From the NCBI RefSeq assembly GCF_050947335.1, contig NC_134997.1, forward strand, positions 3,162,001-3,226,000: 64,000 bases of DNA, written 5' to 3'. The notes beneath the pieces are model-generated. The model was not told the origin of the DNA. It saw only the letters and a program-made list of their open reading frames with translations, and did no database searches. The stretch comes from Megachile rotundata (taxonomy: Eukaryota; Arthropoda; Insecta; Hymenoptera; Megachilidae). Shown here piece after piece: positions 11,842-23,492 of the stretch (position 1 is its first letter; each line of letters starts with the position of its first letter). The position numbers and the translations under genes were made by a program.

Positions 11842-12729
11842 CGAGGTGTGACACAAAAGTAACGAGACTAGTCCAATAAATCATTGTACCTGCAGAATCC
11901 GTGACATTATCACCTTCAAAGTAGTCCCCTTCAGCATTCACACACTTATGCATTCGGCGCTGCTATTGCTGGTAACAATTCTGGAACGAGGTTTTTGGAA
12001 GTCCTTTCGGACGATTCTCCGTTTTTGCCTGAACCTCTTCAACTGAGGTGAAATGGGTTCCCTTTAAGCAAAATTTAACTTTAGGAAATAAAAAAAGTTG
12101 CATGAAGCCAAATCAGGCGAATAAGGAGGATTCCCTATCACTATAATAATTTTGCTGGTCAGAAACTGCTTGACAGATAGTGCCGTGTGAGCGGGTGCTT
12201 TGTCCCGGAGCAACAGCCATCCATCGCTTCACAACTGTGGCCTTTTTTTCCTAATTTTTTCACGAAGTCTTTTTAGTATTTCAATGTAATAGTGTTAGTT
12301 AACAGTCTGACCACTGGGAAACCACTCAATCATTACAATTCCATTAATGTCGAATTTTGATTTTGACATGCGTTCTTTTTTGGATTTTGGGGATCCTGAA
12401 GACTTCCATTGCATCGACTGGCGCTTACTTTGTGAGTCATAGGTAAAAATACATGTCTCATCACATGTTACAATAGATTTCAACAAATTTTACAAGAAAC
12501 TTGATGTTTATTCGCTGTTCGGTTTTTACGTTAGACATTTTTCCGGCAGAATGCAGTTGCACGTGTTCACTAAATAACGCAATATTTCCAAATAGTATGA
12601 CCGATTCAATCGAAATTGGCAACATGGATAGAGGAGGTATGTGGGATGATGCCACAAAAACAATTGCTGCTAATTCCATTGTTTTTTCAAGTTACAGACC
12701 TAGTCTCGTTATTTTTGTGTCACACCTCG
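11842..12729 (-). mobile_element. mariner element, internally deleted
   Basis: The 888-bp element has inverted repeats CGAGGTGTGACACAAAA(G/A)TAACGAGACT at both ends and TA on each side (11840-11841 and 12730-12731). Full mariners are about 1.3 kb, so roughly 400 bp is missing. The same family left a 5' fragment at 9029-9245 and a 3' fragment at 26758-26858. Confidence 0.9.
11870..12538 (-). pseudogene. mariner transposase remnant
   Basis: The start codon is at 12538-12536 (MSNVKTEQRINIKFLVK, the usual mariner N-terminus). The sequence jumps within about 20 codons to VTCDETCIFTYD, the region of the first catalytic Asp. That jump removes most of the helix-turn-helix DNA-binding domain. It continues through KRQSMQWKSSGSPKSKK and a PPYSPDLA-type block near 12110-12140, then degenerates. 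Mariners need a D,D34D triad and an intact N-terminal domain, so this copy cannot encode an active enzyme. Confidence 0.85.
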
Positions 12730-12731
12730 TA

Positions 12732-13371
12732 TAACAGATAATAAAATAAATTTTTAACTTTATTAAATTAAAAAATAATTATTTCTACTTCATTTGCAAT
12801 TTTGAAGTTGTCCCTGTAAATTCATAAATCGTTTAATATCTGTAGTAGTTAATTGTGTAACGCCTCTGGAACCTAGATTCAGATAGTTACTAGCGCTAAG
12901 AAGGTAAAGAGCGGCTTTTACCAACTGAACGACTCGTTTTGGAAAATAACTAAATCTAAAGATTGTGGGATTCGTGTGGTGTGCGGTTAAGGAGTGAAAT
13001 CCACAGGTCAATATCTTTCAACAATAAGGGTTTATTCAATAAAATAACGAAGATGATGAATTTAACAAATAACAAGTAACAAATAACAAAATATGAAAAG
13101 TATACTGGTTTGATTAAAGAAACTAGAATAAACTTGATATAATATTAATAAGAGAAATAACAGAACTTGGCAAATTGAGCAATACGTAATAGATAATTAT
13201 GAATCTAACTAAATGACTCTCGCTAGGTAATACTTTATATTAGATCGTACCTAAGTCTGTTTTGGATGAAGCTAACTTCGCTTTTATATAATTAATTGAA
13301 TTCGATATTCTATATTATTCAGTTCTCGTTTCGAACGCTATCGCAATTACAAAGTTTATATTGATTAATAC
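12732..13371. other. Unassigned target region left of Copia-1
   Basis: AT-rich sequence with GTTTATTCAATAAAA near 13030, resembling an LTR polyadenylation region. Copia-1 inserted at AATAC (13367-13371), and this sequence resumes at 18664. No protein domain was found. Confidence 0.35.
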
Positions 13372-13718
13372 TAATGGAAATGGGAGTATAGTTTTTAAAA
13401 TATGATATTGAAAAACTACTTAATATAAATATAACACAACTAACACCATTGAAACTTTGAACAAATTTATTTTAAAAATATGAAACTGTAACTAGGAAGG
13501 AAACTTTAAGCAAGAACTCTTAATATGCGAATGCAATCTTGTAATCGATATGAGAACAGAGAAGAATTAATATTTTTGATATTATTTTATTTTAACATTT
13601 GAGGGTCTCGTTTAAACGAGCGGTATCGTATAGCTAGTAGATAAATATACAAACTTTATTACCGACATATTGACAAATTACCGACATACTTGTATATTTA
13701 TTTTTGCTATTTTCAACA
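13372..13718 (-). repeat. Copia-1 3' LTR
   Basis: The 347-bp LTR reads TGTTGAAAATAGC... to ...CCATTTCCATTA on the element strand. It matches the 5' LTR without a visible difference. Confidence 0.95.
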
Positions 13719-13735
13719 CGCCCCCTCAAAAATAA
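13719..13735 (-). promoter_or_regulatory. Copia-1 polypurine tract
   Basis: On the minus strand, TTTTTGAGGGGGCG lies directly before the 3' LTR. This is the expected position for the plus-strand primer. Confidence 0.75.
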
Positions 13736-13980
13736 ATCTAGTGTATTTAACTGTTTTGGCATAATCAAATTAAGTTACTTATTAAAATAAGACTGTCCTT
13801 CCTAGTCTTACCTGGGAATTACATATGGCCCAACATTTGTTACAAAGAATCAGGAAAACCCAGAAAAACCTGATTAGACCATGTTCTTAAATTAATCTTC
13901 ATTTACTATTATTTACAACAATTATTAACATTTTTACATAGAAATATATAAACACATACATATACTAAAAATTATAAAAT

Positions 13981-16900
13981 TTATTCTAAACCCATTTGTT
14001 TTCTGAATTCTATGAATTTTGGTGCTGGTAAAGGCTTAGTCAATATATCTGCCAATTGATTACCTGTTGGAATAAATTCGAGTTTAATAACCTTTTTCTC
14101 AATTTGCTCTCTAGAGAAGTGATACTTTATATCAATGTGCTTCGTCTTTTTATGATTTGTTGGATTATTTGCAATACTAATACACCCATTGTTATCCTCA
14201 TAAATTAGTATTGGATCTTTAATACTAATATTGATGCTAGCTGCTAAACTTTTTAACCATAAGGCTTCTTTTACACCTTCAAATAAAGCCATATATTCTG
14301 CTTCAGTTGATGAGGCAGCAACTGATAATTGTTTTCTAGTATTCCAGCAAATCACACACTTTTTGTATAATAGAAACAAATATCCTGTTGTACTTTTTCT
14401 GTCAGTAAAATTACTTCCACCCCAATCAGAATCCACATATCCTGTCAAAATATCTTTATAATCCCCTTGTTTATATGTTAATTTCAAATCTATTGTACCT
14501 TTTAAATATCTCAGAACCCCTTTTAAATATTGCCAAAGCATTTTATTATTTTTATTTGTATATCTACTCAAAATGTTTACTGAAATACTCAAATCTGGTC
14601 TTGTACAAAACATAACATACATTAAACATCCAATTAAATTTCTACATGGAGCATCATATTTTTCTTCTGAATTTAAAGCATTGTAATCTAATTTACTGGG
14701 TAAAGGTGTACCAATTGTATTACAATCCAACATTTTAAATTTTTCGAGTATTGTATTTATATATGCACTTTGATCTAAAGTAACTGTATTTACACTCCTC
14801 TGTACTCTTATTCCTAAAAATAATTTTACATCTTTTAAATCAGTGATATTAAATTTTCCTTCCACATAATTTTTAAAATTATTCATTGTGATCATATCGT
14901 AAGTTGCAATAATTAAATCATCTACATATAACACGACGTAAATATTTTTCTTTATATCTCCTCTATCTAACAAATATATACATTTATCCACTGCTGAATT
15001 TTTAAACCCTTTTTCTATCAATACCTTTTCAAATGTTTCATACCAGCATCTTGCTGCCTGTTTTAAACCATAAATTGCTTTATTTAGCTTACATACTTGA
15101 TTTCCATTACTTTTAATTCCTTCAGGTACTTTCATATATATTTCCTCTTTTAAATTACCATTCAGAAATGCTGTTTTTACATCCATATGATGTACTAACA
15201 ACTTAAATTGATTTGCAAATGCTAAAATAAATCTAAAACTGGTAATGCGTGCGACTGGGGCAAATGTTTCATCATAATCTATCATGTGTTTTTGGCTAAA
15301 CCCCCTAGCAACTAAACGTGCCTTATATTTTACAGGTTTACCAAATTCATCATTTTTAATTGTAAAAATCCATTTACAGTCAACTATATTCATACTGCTT
15401 TGTTCTGGTACCAATGTCCAAGTTTCATTTTTTAATAATGAATTAATTTCGTCATTTATAGCAATTTCCCATTTTTCTCTGTCATCTCTATATTTTATCT
15501 CTTGAAAAGAATTTGGAATTTTATAAACTACAGATTGTGCACACATAAAATAATCATTGAATTCTAATTCTTCATAAGAAACAGGAGGTTTAGATTTTAT
15601 TCTATCGCTTCTCCGTGGCTGTAATTCATTTAGTATTTTATCATCTGTATCATTACATATTGCTTTAATGGTTTTACTCAACTTATCTGTTCCACCTGTA
15701 AAATCATCCAAATTACCATCTAATTTTCTAATTTTGTATGGATTATGTACAGACTCATCTGATTTACTATCAGATTTATTTTCCAGAATATTATCTGATG
15801 TACTATTCACATCAGATTTTCGGGAGTTTACTAACTTTGACTCATTGTCAGATGCGTTAGTTTCTTTTATTTCTACTGATTTTGACCTTTTGTCAGATGC
15901 ATCAGTTTCATCAATTTTAAAATTACCATCATTAATGTTTTCTAATCTCCCAATTGGACGAGATGTTAAATAATCATTTTCATCGACAACTACATCTCTT
16001 GCCATAATTAATTTTTCCGTCTGTACATCCCACACTTTGTAACCATTTGGACAATAACCAAGAAAAATACCTTTCCAGGATTTTGCATCAAATTTTGATT
16101 TCCTGGTTTTGTTTAAAACAAAAACTGTACTACCAAAAACTTTTAAAAATGTTAATTTAGGCTTTTTACTATGCCACAATTCATATGGTGTTTTATTAAC
16201 TTTTAGAGCCTTAGTAGGAGTTATGTTTATTAAATAAGTTGCAGTTAATACTGCCTCTCCCCAAAATATTTTATTGAGTTTTGCACCGTTTAACATTGTA
16301 CGAGCTTTTTCTACTATTGTTCTCATCATTCTTTCCGAAACACCATTTAATTGTGGAGTATGTGGAACAGTCAAGTGATAAGTTATCCCATTTTTAACAC
16401 AATACTCCTTCATTTCATTTGATAGAAATTCCCTACCATTATCGCAATATAAATTTACCATTTTTAAATTAAAATGAGCAGTGCTCTTCGAAATGAAATC
16501 TTGAAATACAGTAAACACTTCTGATTTATATGTAAGTAAATATGTTATACAATAATGTGTAAATTCATCTATAAAACTAACAAAATAATTTTTATCATTA
16601 TATGTTGCCGGAGTAATTGGACCACATACATCTGTGTGCACAATGAATAGTGGACGTTTAATATATGTTTTATCTTTCAACTTTCTAAATGGTAACCTTG
16701 ATTGTTTGCCTAATATACAACTTTCACATAATTTTTCAGAAGGTATTACCTTTTCAATTTTACTAATATCATCGAACATTTTATTATTTTTCAATTCTAA
16801 AAATTTATTTCTACTCACATGACCTAAATGTTGATGCCAAAGATCATAAACATCTGTCTCAATATTAAAAACCCTAGTATTAACCTTGCCAATTTCGAAA

Positions 16901-18177
16901 GTAACTGTTATCAAATTGTTTGTTGGCTTACCGTTAATGATGGTTTTTCCATCTTTTAATATTTTAACTCCATTTTGATTAAAAATTATTTCCATACCAG
17001 CCTTTTGCATTTTTCTAACAGATAATAAATTTTGTGCAACTTCTGTACTATAAAGAACGTCCTCCAAAGTTCCATTCGCTCCTGTATCGCTTATTATATT
17101 AATGATTCCCCTTTTTGTAGCTGTTATATATTCTCCGTTTTTGGCAACTAAAATCTTCACAGGCGGATTTAATTCAATAAAGTTGATAAAATAACTATCA
17201 TTGTTAACAATATGATCTGAAGCTCCAGAATCTAAAACAAAATTCAATTTATTACCAAGTTCATGCTGATAATTTCTAACCATAAATGCAAATGATTGTG
17301 TGCTATCAATTGGTGTTGTATTTGTATACGATGTCGATGCTTGTTGATTATCATTGTTGGAATAATTATAATTTCTTTTCTTCTCGAATAAATACTGTTC
17401 CCTTTTCTTACGAAAAATACAATTCTTTATAACATGATTTTTCCTTCCACAAAAATGGCATTTTAATTTGTTTTGAAAATTTCTTTTGTTTTTAAAATTC
17501 TTATTTGTCTTCTTAAATGTATTTCTAAATTTTGCATTTTTATATTGATTCTTTTCTATTGTTGAATTATCTGTTCTATTGAGTTGAAGTGCTTTCGTAG
17601 TAATATCACTAATATCATTTTTCAATTTAACTTCGTGATCTAATAATCTTGTTTTTACAAAATCTAGTGTTAAATTGTCTTCTGTTAACGTTTCTATGGC
17701 AGTAATTACTCCTTCATACGACTTCGGAAGTGTTGTTAATAAATGTGAGACTTTATCAACTTCTTCTAATTTTGCACCTGCTGCAATTAATTCAGTAATC
17801 AATTCATCAAATTCTGTATAATATTCTATTAGTGATTTATCATTTTTGAACTTTAAAGCCGAAAGTTTGTTCCTGATAGCTAATTGTGTTGCTACACTTT
17901 TTCTCTCGTAAATTCTATCAAAATTTTGTAAAATTTCCTTTGCGGTATTATTATTTTTTGCGAATCCGAGAAAAGAATCTACCAAATGTTCAACAATAAC
18001 TGCTTTTGCTATTCTTTCTACCTTTTCCCACTCTTCACTTATCATATCAGGTTTTTCTTCATTAATAACTTTAATAATGTCAAGCTCTTCAAAAACAGAA
18101 AGTATTCTAAATTTCCATGAGCTATATTTCGAACCATCAAATGGTTTTATATTTCGTTTATACTTAGAACCTTCCAT
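13981..18177 (-). CDS. Copia-1 Gag-Pol polyprotein (1398 aa)
   Basis: A single frame encodes capsid, protease, integrase, reverse transcriptase and RNase H in Copia order. The Gag region ends with a CCHC knuckle (CHFCGRKNHVIKNC, about residue 239). The protease has LDSGASDHI (about 316). The integrase has an HHCC finger (HQHLGHVS...CESCILGK, about 447-490) and catalytic segments HTDVCGP, CDNGREF and NGVSERMMRTIVEKA. The RT has MDVKTAFLNGNL and YVDD (about 1085). The RNase H has DSDWGGS, STEAEYMAL and EDNNGC. The start Met is 140 bp inside the 5' LTR, directly after the leader. No stop or frameshift is seen, and the length is normal for insect Copia (about 1400 aa). Confidence 0.97.
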   Translation of the reverse strand: MEGSKYKRNIKPFDGSKYSSWKFRILSVFEELDIIKVINEEKPDMISEEWEKVERIAKAVIVEHLVDSFLGFAKNNNTAKEILQNFDRIYERKSVATQLAIRNKLSALKFKNDKSLIEYYTEFDELITELIAAGAKLEEVDKVSHLLTTLPKSYEGVITAIETLTEDNLTLDFVKTRLLDHEVKLKNDISDITTKALQLNRTDNSTIEKNQYKNAKFRNTFKKTNKNFKNKRNFQNKLKCHFCGRKNHVIKNCIFRKKREQYLFEKKRNYNYSNNDNQQASTSYTNTTPIDSTQSFAFMVRNYQHELGNKLNFVLDSGASDHIVNNDSYFINFIELNPPVKILVAKNGEYITATKRGIINIISDTGANGTLEDVLYSTEVAQNLLSVRKMQKAGMEIIFNQNGVKILKDGKTIINGKPTNNLITVTFEIGKVNTRVFNIETDVYDLWHQHLGHVSRNKFLELKNNKMFDDISKIEKVIPSEKLCESCILGKQSRLPFRKLKDKTYIKRPLFIVHTDVCGPITPATYNDKNYFVSFIDEFTHYCITYLLTYKSEVFTVFQDFISKSTAHFNLKMVNLYCDNGREFLSNEMKEYCVKNGITYHLTVPHTPQLNGVSERMMRTIVEKARTMLNGAKLNKIFWGEAVLTATYLINITPTKALKVNKTPYELWHSKKPKLTFLKVFGSTVFVLNKTRKSKFDAKSWKGIFLGYCPNGYKVWDVQTEKLIMARDVVVDENDYLTSRPIGRLENINDGNFKIDETDASDKRSKSVEIKETNASDNESKLVNSRKSDVNSTSDNILENKSDSKSDESVHNPYKIRKLDGNLDDFTGGTDKLSKTIKAICNDTDDKILNELQPRRSDRIKSKPPVSYEELEFNDYFMCAQSVVYKIPNSFQEIKYRDDREKWEIAINDEINSLLKNETWTLVPEQSSMNIVDCKWIFTIKNDEFGKPVKYKARLVARGFSQKHMIDYDETFAPVARITSFRFILAFANQFKLLVHHMDVKTAFLNGNLKEEIYMKVPEGIKSNGNQVCKLNKAIYGLKQAARCWYETFEKVLIEKGFKNSAVDKCIYLLDRGDIKKNIYVVLYVDDLIIATYDMITMNNFKNYVEGKFNITDLKDVKLFLGIRVQRSVNTVTLDQSAYINTILEKFKMLDCNTIGTPLPSKLDYNALNSEEKYDAPCRNLIGCLMYVMFCTRPDLSISVNILSRYTNKNNKMLWQYLKGVLRYLKGTIDLKLTYKQGDYKDILTGYVDSDWGGSNFTDRKSTTGYLFLLYKKCVICWNTRKQLSVAASSTEAEYMALFEGVKEALWLKSLAASINISIKDPILIYEDNNGCISIANNPTNHKKTKHIDIKYHFSREQIEKKVIKLEFIPTGNQLADILTKPLPAPKFIEFRKQMGLE

Positions 18178-18302
18178 TTTAATTTCTATATAGTCTCACA
18201 GATATCAAACTTAATAAGATAATATTAAAACAAATAGTACTCAAAATAATTTTTAAATAGTTTAAATAACACTGAACACTTTTATAATTAATTAAACGTA
18301 GC

Positions 18303-18316
18303 CTGGGCCCATAACC
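18303..18316 (-). promoter_or_regulatory. Copia-1 primer-binding site (internal tRNA-iMet)
   Basis: The element strand reads GGTTATGGGCCCAG immediately after the 5' LTR. Drosophila copia primes from an internal half-molecule of initiator tRNA-Met using the same sequence. The identical motif occurs in Copia-2. Confidence 0.9.
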
Positions 18317-18663
18317 TAATGGAAATGGGAGTATAGTTTTTAAAATATGATATTGAAAAACTACTTAATATAAATATAACACAACTAACACCATTGAAAC
18401 TTTGAACAAATTTATTTTAAAAATATGAAACTGTAACTAGGAAGGAAACTTTAAGCAAGAACTCTTAATATGCGAATGCAATCTTGTAATCGATATGAGA
18501 ACAGAGAAGAATTAATATTTTTGATATTATTTTATTTTAACATTTGAGGGTCTCGTTTAAACGAGCGGTATCGTATAGCTAGTAGATAAATATACAAACT
18601 TTATTACCGACATATTGACAAATTACCGACATACTTGTATATTTATTTTTGCTATTTTCAACA
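18317..18663 (-). repeat. Copia-1 5' LTR
   Basis: 347 bp, matching 13372-13718. It should carry the promoter for the minus-strand transcript. Confidence 0.95.
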
Positions 18664-20640
18664 AATACGTTTATAATTTATATAATGAAAAGTCTTTTAC
18701 GAAATTATTAATACTAGCGCGTGATAGTCTACCGCAGCGAGGAACACGACCTAAGTGTGATTCTCTAAGTGTACCTAAATACGCTTTCGCAAAATTAGAC
18801 AGATTAATGATTTTATCTGATATCTAACGCGGTGTAGTCGACTACTGAGATTACGCTGATGACAGAACAATATTCTTTTATTAATTCAAAATTCCAAGAT
18901 TTGTTTGATTCTAATGAACTTTACTCGGAACAGTTACTCTTTCTTAATTTGTCTCGACAACTAATTGTCCATGACCCTTTTTGTCAAAACGAACACTGAC
19001 AGCCAAAACCAGATCGCTTAATTGGGGAGCCTGTTGTTCACTGGCTACTAGAACGACCCAACGATACAGGAAAAGGGTGAACAGTATAAGTTCAACAGGG
19101 TAGCAAATCAATTGATTCTAACATAAAATCGTAATTGCTGAACTGCCACCCAAAAGACACGGGCTTCAGAGACCAAGCCGCTCAAATGGGGAGCCTGCGT
19201 TAGCTGGCTACGAAACTACCCAGAGCGAACTCCGAGAATCTGACGGCGCGTTAGCAATCCGACGAAAAATCAAATTTGAGTAGCTGAGAGCTATCGTTTC
19301 GATATCTTAGCCTTTCTTGGCGCTAAGTATAGCACTCTCCTAAAGGAGTTTCAGATACGAGACCGTTTGAATGGGGAGCCTGTTGTTCACTGGCTACTAG
19401 AACGACCCACGACCAAGTATCCAAATGGCGTATACCCGCTTTACCAGTCAAGTATTAAGAATCGTTGCGGCTCTTCACAGCGAAAACTGTTCCGGTTATA
19501 CTTATCTGTAGACTTCTAGTTCGCTCGACTTCGAAAACTGTTCTGCAATTTAGGCGAGTTTCGCTCGGCCTTTTATACTCGCCAGTCTGGCAATTTCTCG
19601 GAAAACCCCCCATAACGTCGAAATATATAATTATCGTATAAATTCGCAATTAGGCATTAATTATGAAAACGAACGATTTAATTACATTATCAATATCGCA
19701 TTCTACTCAATGGTTTATGTTGTTGATATAAAAGTAGTATTTTAGTAGTGTTTTAATGAAATTGCATTTTCTGTCTTCCTCTATGTACTACGCACGACTT
19801 CTATACGGATCGGAGCTAAATGTATAAGCATACGGTGTCTCTAGAACATTCCATTGAACAATATTATAATTTACAATATTCACTGCAATAAACTAACATC
19901 TGACTCTATTTCCGGATAACATAGTATTAGTACGCCTGATATGTAGTAACTGATTTGTTTAGCTAATAGTTTTTGATAATTAATAATATCGCAATTGTAA
20001 AATGTATTTCTATCCTTCTCTAAGTAACGCTAGAATTTCCAGGAAATTCGGGGCGAACATCGCGGCACGTAGGCACATCGCATTACGGAATTTTCCATAT
20101 AGAATTATACATTTATTCGAATGACTATAAAATAATATATTAATTTCGTTTTTAATTGTTCTAACTTAACTTGATTGACTTTATGAAATATATTACTCCT
20201 TTTAAATTGAAAGCATAAAATAATTATTGAAAATATAAATATAAATATATATATGTATCGGTTACCGACCGCTGAACTGAATACATAAGGTAATTGGTAT
20301 ATAATGTACTGTCGGTAATAGTCTATTATTGTCGGTAACTAACTATTCTCACCGTGGGTAATGAAATTGAACATAGGACTGTCATATATGAAAAAAACTC
20401 TTCCCGGGATGTTACAATTGGTTCCAATCGTGTTTCGATTATGTATTTGAGAACTTTACTCCAATAAGTTACTGCAAGTAAATATGATTCGAATGACGTC
20501 GTGTTTGGTCTCGTTTTAATCAGGAAAATGTCACGAACATGATAGAGAAAGTTTTATAAAAATTAGATAAAGAATAAAAAAGTTAATTTTTAAATATTAG
20601 ATAAAAAATAAAAGTCTTCGAAGAAATGGAAACGAATTTT
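18664..20640. other. Unassigned stretch right of Copia-1
   Basis: This continues the Copia-1 target sequence. It includes the GGGGAGCC-type repeats at about 19020-19412 and a fragment at about 20440-20600 carrying the CGTGTTTGGT-N-CGTTTTAATCAG signature of the 44.6-kb foldback family. No host gene or protein domain is visible. Confidence 0.4.
19020..19412. repeat. Three dispersed copies of a 40-bp motif
   Basis: Motif GGGGAGCCTG-N-GGCTAC-N-GAAC/AACTACCCA occurs at about 19023-19060, 19179-19217 and 19374-19412. The first and third are nearly identical over about 40 bp and the middle one is shorter. Spacing is about 156 and 195 bp. The source element was not identified. Confidence 0.7.
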
Positions 20641-20649
20641 TTTTTACTG

Positions 20650-21187
20650 ACATTTTCATTTTACTACCATGATTTAAAAAAAGAAAGGTCGGTAAAAAAA
20701 CAAAGACAGATAGGTGGGGGTGGTGTAATGATTTGGGCTGGAATTTAAACGGAATTGATACAAAGGCAAAACAAATGTACAGTTTTTTCGAGGAAAAATG
20801 AATTCTCTAAAATATATAAATTTACTCTCAAAACAAAGTATTGAACACACACTACGAATTACCACTGATAAATTTATTTTTTAACATGGCAATGCTGCAA
20901 TTCTCCGAATTAAAGTCGAAGAACAATTTTCTCAAAGACAGAACGTATCAGTTTTTCCGTTGCCCGCACGCTTCCTGGACCTGAATATTATTGAAAATTA
21001 TTGGGGAGAAGTAGCACGTGCTGTACATAAGAATGGAAAACAGTATGATAATATTAAACAATTAAAAGAAGCTATTAAGATACATTGGGATAGTTTACCA
21101 CAAAATACAATTAAAAAGTTATACAAATCCTTACCAAAGCGGGCACATGAAGTAATAAAAAATAAAGGCGGATATACTCATTATTAA
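20650..21187 (+). pseudogene. Tc1-like transposase C-terminal remnant
   Basis: The translated block carries GGGVMIWAG, then FQHGNAA, then LPARFLDLNIIENYWGE and a C-terminal helix ending VIKNKGGYTHY. These match the DDE core of Tc1-family transposases: GGxVMVW, FQxDNA, SPDLNPIENLW. The second catalytic Asp (in FQ-DNA) is Gly here, and there is an in-frame stop near 20800, so it is inactive. The last 75 codons (20960-21187) are open. The N-terminal paired-type DNA-binding region is absent. Confidence 0.85.
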
Positions 21188-21664
21188 TTTTGTATTAATT
21201 GCAATGTAATTTTCTTTTTTTATGAAAATATATGTATGAATTCTGTGAATGTGCTATCATTTCGCCGGCACTATTTGTATATTTCTTCTGCTTGCTCAAA
21301 AACCTAGCAAGGTCAACCATATTTACTAAGAAGTTCCTTCTCTCTGCCATGTAACAATTAGAATGATATGTATTACATTAAAAAATTCTAAATAGTTTTC
21401 AAGAAATTAATGATAGCACACATGTGCTATCTTTTTGTCCAGGGATGTATCGAATATTTACTGTATTAGTAATTTGAAACTGCAGTAATTCTTTTCACAG
21501 TGCAATGGAGGCCGGAATCGAAAATGCTCACTGTGGGAATAGTAGACACGAAATTCGAAACCCAGGCGGCAGTCCTTTGCAGGCTACGGTTTACCTTTGT
21601 CGGCGGCAGCAAAAGCGACCTGTCACTGACTCGCCAATCTAATAAGGAAACATATCGAACCGCA
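21188..21664. other. Tc1-like 3' flank and unassigned sequence
   Basis: Around 21410-21450 a GATAGCACACATGTGCTATC palindrome precedes TTTTTGTCCAGGG, a plausible Tc1-family terminal region. The left end of that element was not found. No coding sequence is seen. Confidence 0.4.
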
Positions 21665-22345
21665 CACGATTTTAATGAAACTTATGTGAAAGACAGTTCT
21701 TAAGAAAATATTTGACACGTATTTTTTTTTTCGGATGGGGGTTGGAATTATATTTTTGGGAATATCTCCGGAATTAAGGAAGATAATTGGATTCTTTTTT
21801 TTTGTAAATTGTTCGTCTTTAAATAGGGAATTTTTGTGCGTAAAAGATTTTAATAGACTTTATTTGTTTAAATAATATTTTGAAAATTTATAATTTTTGT
21901 TTAAATTTTTGCAGTAAATGTTGTGTAAGACGAGGTAATAAATGAAACGACAGCGGTTAAGTCCGATTATGAAAAATGCGTTATATTCTATGAATGATTG
22001 TCGGGGGAGAAGCGACGGCACCGAGCGTTCTCTCCAGAATGACCTCTTCGCGTTCCGCGAGGTGTCCCAGTCCCCGCGAAACTTGGGCCTCGGGGTTGTT
22101 TTTATGACCCGGATGTCACCGCGTCGGGCCTTGTTGCCGGGCGGTCAGGGTTAAAATGGCTATGTGTCGCTTGTCCCTGTTTTATTGGGGGTGTCGTTGG
22201 GAATTTCCCAACAGTTGATTTATTTTTTTGCAACTTCATGTACGTAAACTATGGACAAAAATAGAGGATACGTGTATTTGGAATTTGTTGTTTGTTTCAA
22301 TGTTTATTAGATATATAATTTAAAATCATTATTTTTACAATCTTT
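21665..22345. repeat. Dispersed repeat, related to 38728-39055
   Basis: The left part (21665-21930) and right part (22240-22345) match 38728-39055: ATGAAACTTATGTGA, AATATTTGACA, GGGAATATCTCCGGAAT, then GGAATTTGTTGTTTG. About 21930-22240 is a GC-rich insert absent from the other copy and of unknown type. No coding domain was found. Confidence 0.65.
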
Positions 22346-23492
22346 TACAATGTTTTAGATATTTTATATCTCTTCATATGCCATTAATTGATTTCTGAAT
22401 AATTATTGTAAGCGTCGTAATCCACTGTGGGAGAATTGACTGTATATGGAAGTAGAGTCTTTGTAAAAGTCCCAGATGTTAAAAGGAAAAGTAAGTGGGA
22501 TAGAAAAGCGGAGTTAGAAGTATTGGTTCGTTACAAAGAACTAGGTTATAGAGCTTTAATTAATAGTAAAGTAATTATAGCTGAACATATGAATATAGTT
22601 GGAATGTAGATTTAGTGAAATTTAGAAATAACGACGAATTCAATGAAAATGGGTTTTATGAAAATGAGATTAATCAGGAATGTAAAAACGGAACTGAGGA
22701 CAATGAAGGGGACGATTTTGATGAAAAGGAAATGAATGGAAACAATGAGCACGTAAATAATGTACCAATTACTAGCGATAAAGATAACATGCCCTAGACG
22801 GTTAGAGAGAAAGAAGCGAATAATATTTATGTAAATTACGTAAGCGTAGATAATCCTGAAAACTGTAGTGAAGCTATAAACAATAATAATAGTGAGAAAT
22901 GGCGAAATGCGACGAAGAGGGAAATTAAATGTTTAAATAAAAGTGATATGTGGAAATTAGTTAACAAACCAAAAGATAAAAAAGTATTAGATTTAAAATG
23001 AGTCTATGCAAAAAAGTCTGATGATAAATTTAAAGTTAGAATTGCAGTAAGAGGGTTTTAGAAGGTAAAGAACGGTTTAAGGATAAATCAAATGGATGTA
23101 GAAGCAGCATTCCTAAATGGAAAAATCAAGTCAGAAATATATATAAAACAACCTCAAGGTTGCGACGATTATACCGGAAGAGTATATAAATTCATTAAAT
23201 CTTTGCACAGATTGCGCAAAAGTCCACGAGTGTAGTACGAATGTTTAGATGAGTATCAGAGGGGAGTACAATTTAAACGTAGCAAAATTGATTACTGTAT
23301 ATATTACATAGAAAATAATAACGAGAAAATTTATTTGATAATTTTCATGGATGATTTACTAATTTTCAGTAAAAATGAACATTTAATAGAATTTACTAAA
23401 AGGAAATTAGCTATAAAATTCCAAATGAAAGATATGGTCCAAACAGAAATGTATTTAGGAATAAACATTAGCTTAACTTGCGAGAAAGATTC

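Larger units (their letters stand above)
13372..18663 (-). mobile_element. Copia-1: complete, apparently recent LTR retrotransposon
   Basis: The 5292-bp element is on the minus strand, with 347-bp LTRs at both ends and AATAC duplications at 13367-13371 and 18664-18668. The LTRs appear identical base for base when read side by side. It has an initiator tRNA-Met-type primer site, a purine tract, and one uninterrupted polyprotein frame. Everything needed for autonomy is visible, which makes it the youngest-looking element in the window. Confidence 0.96.
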
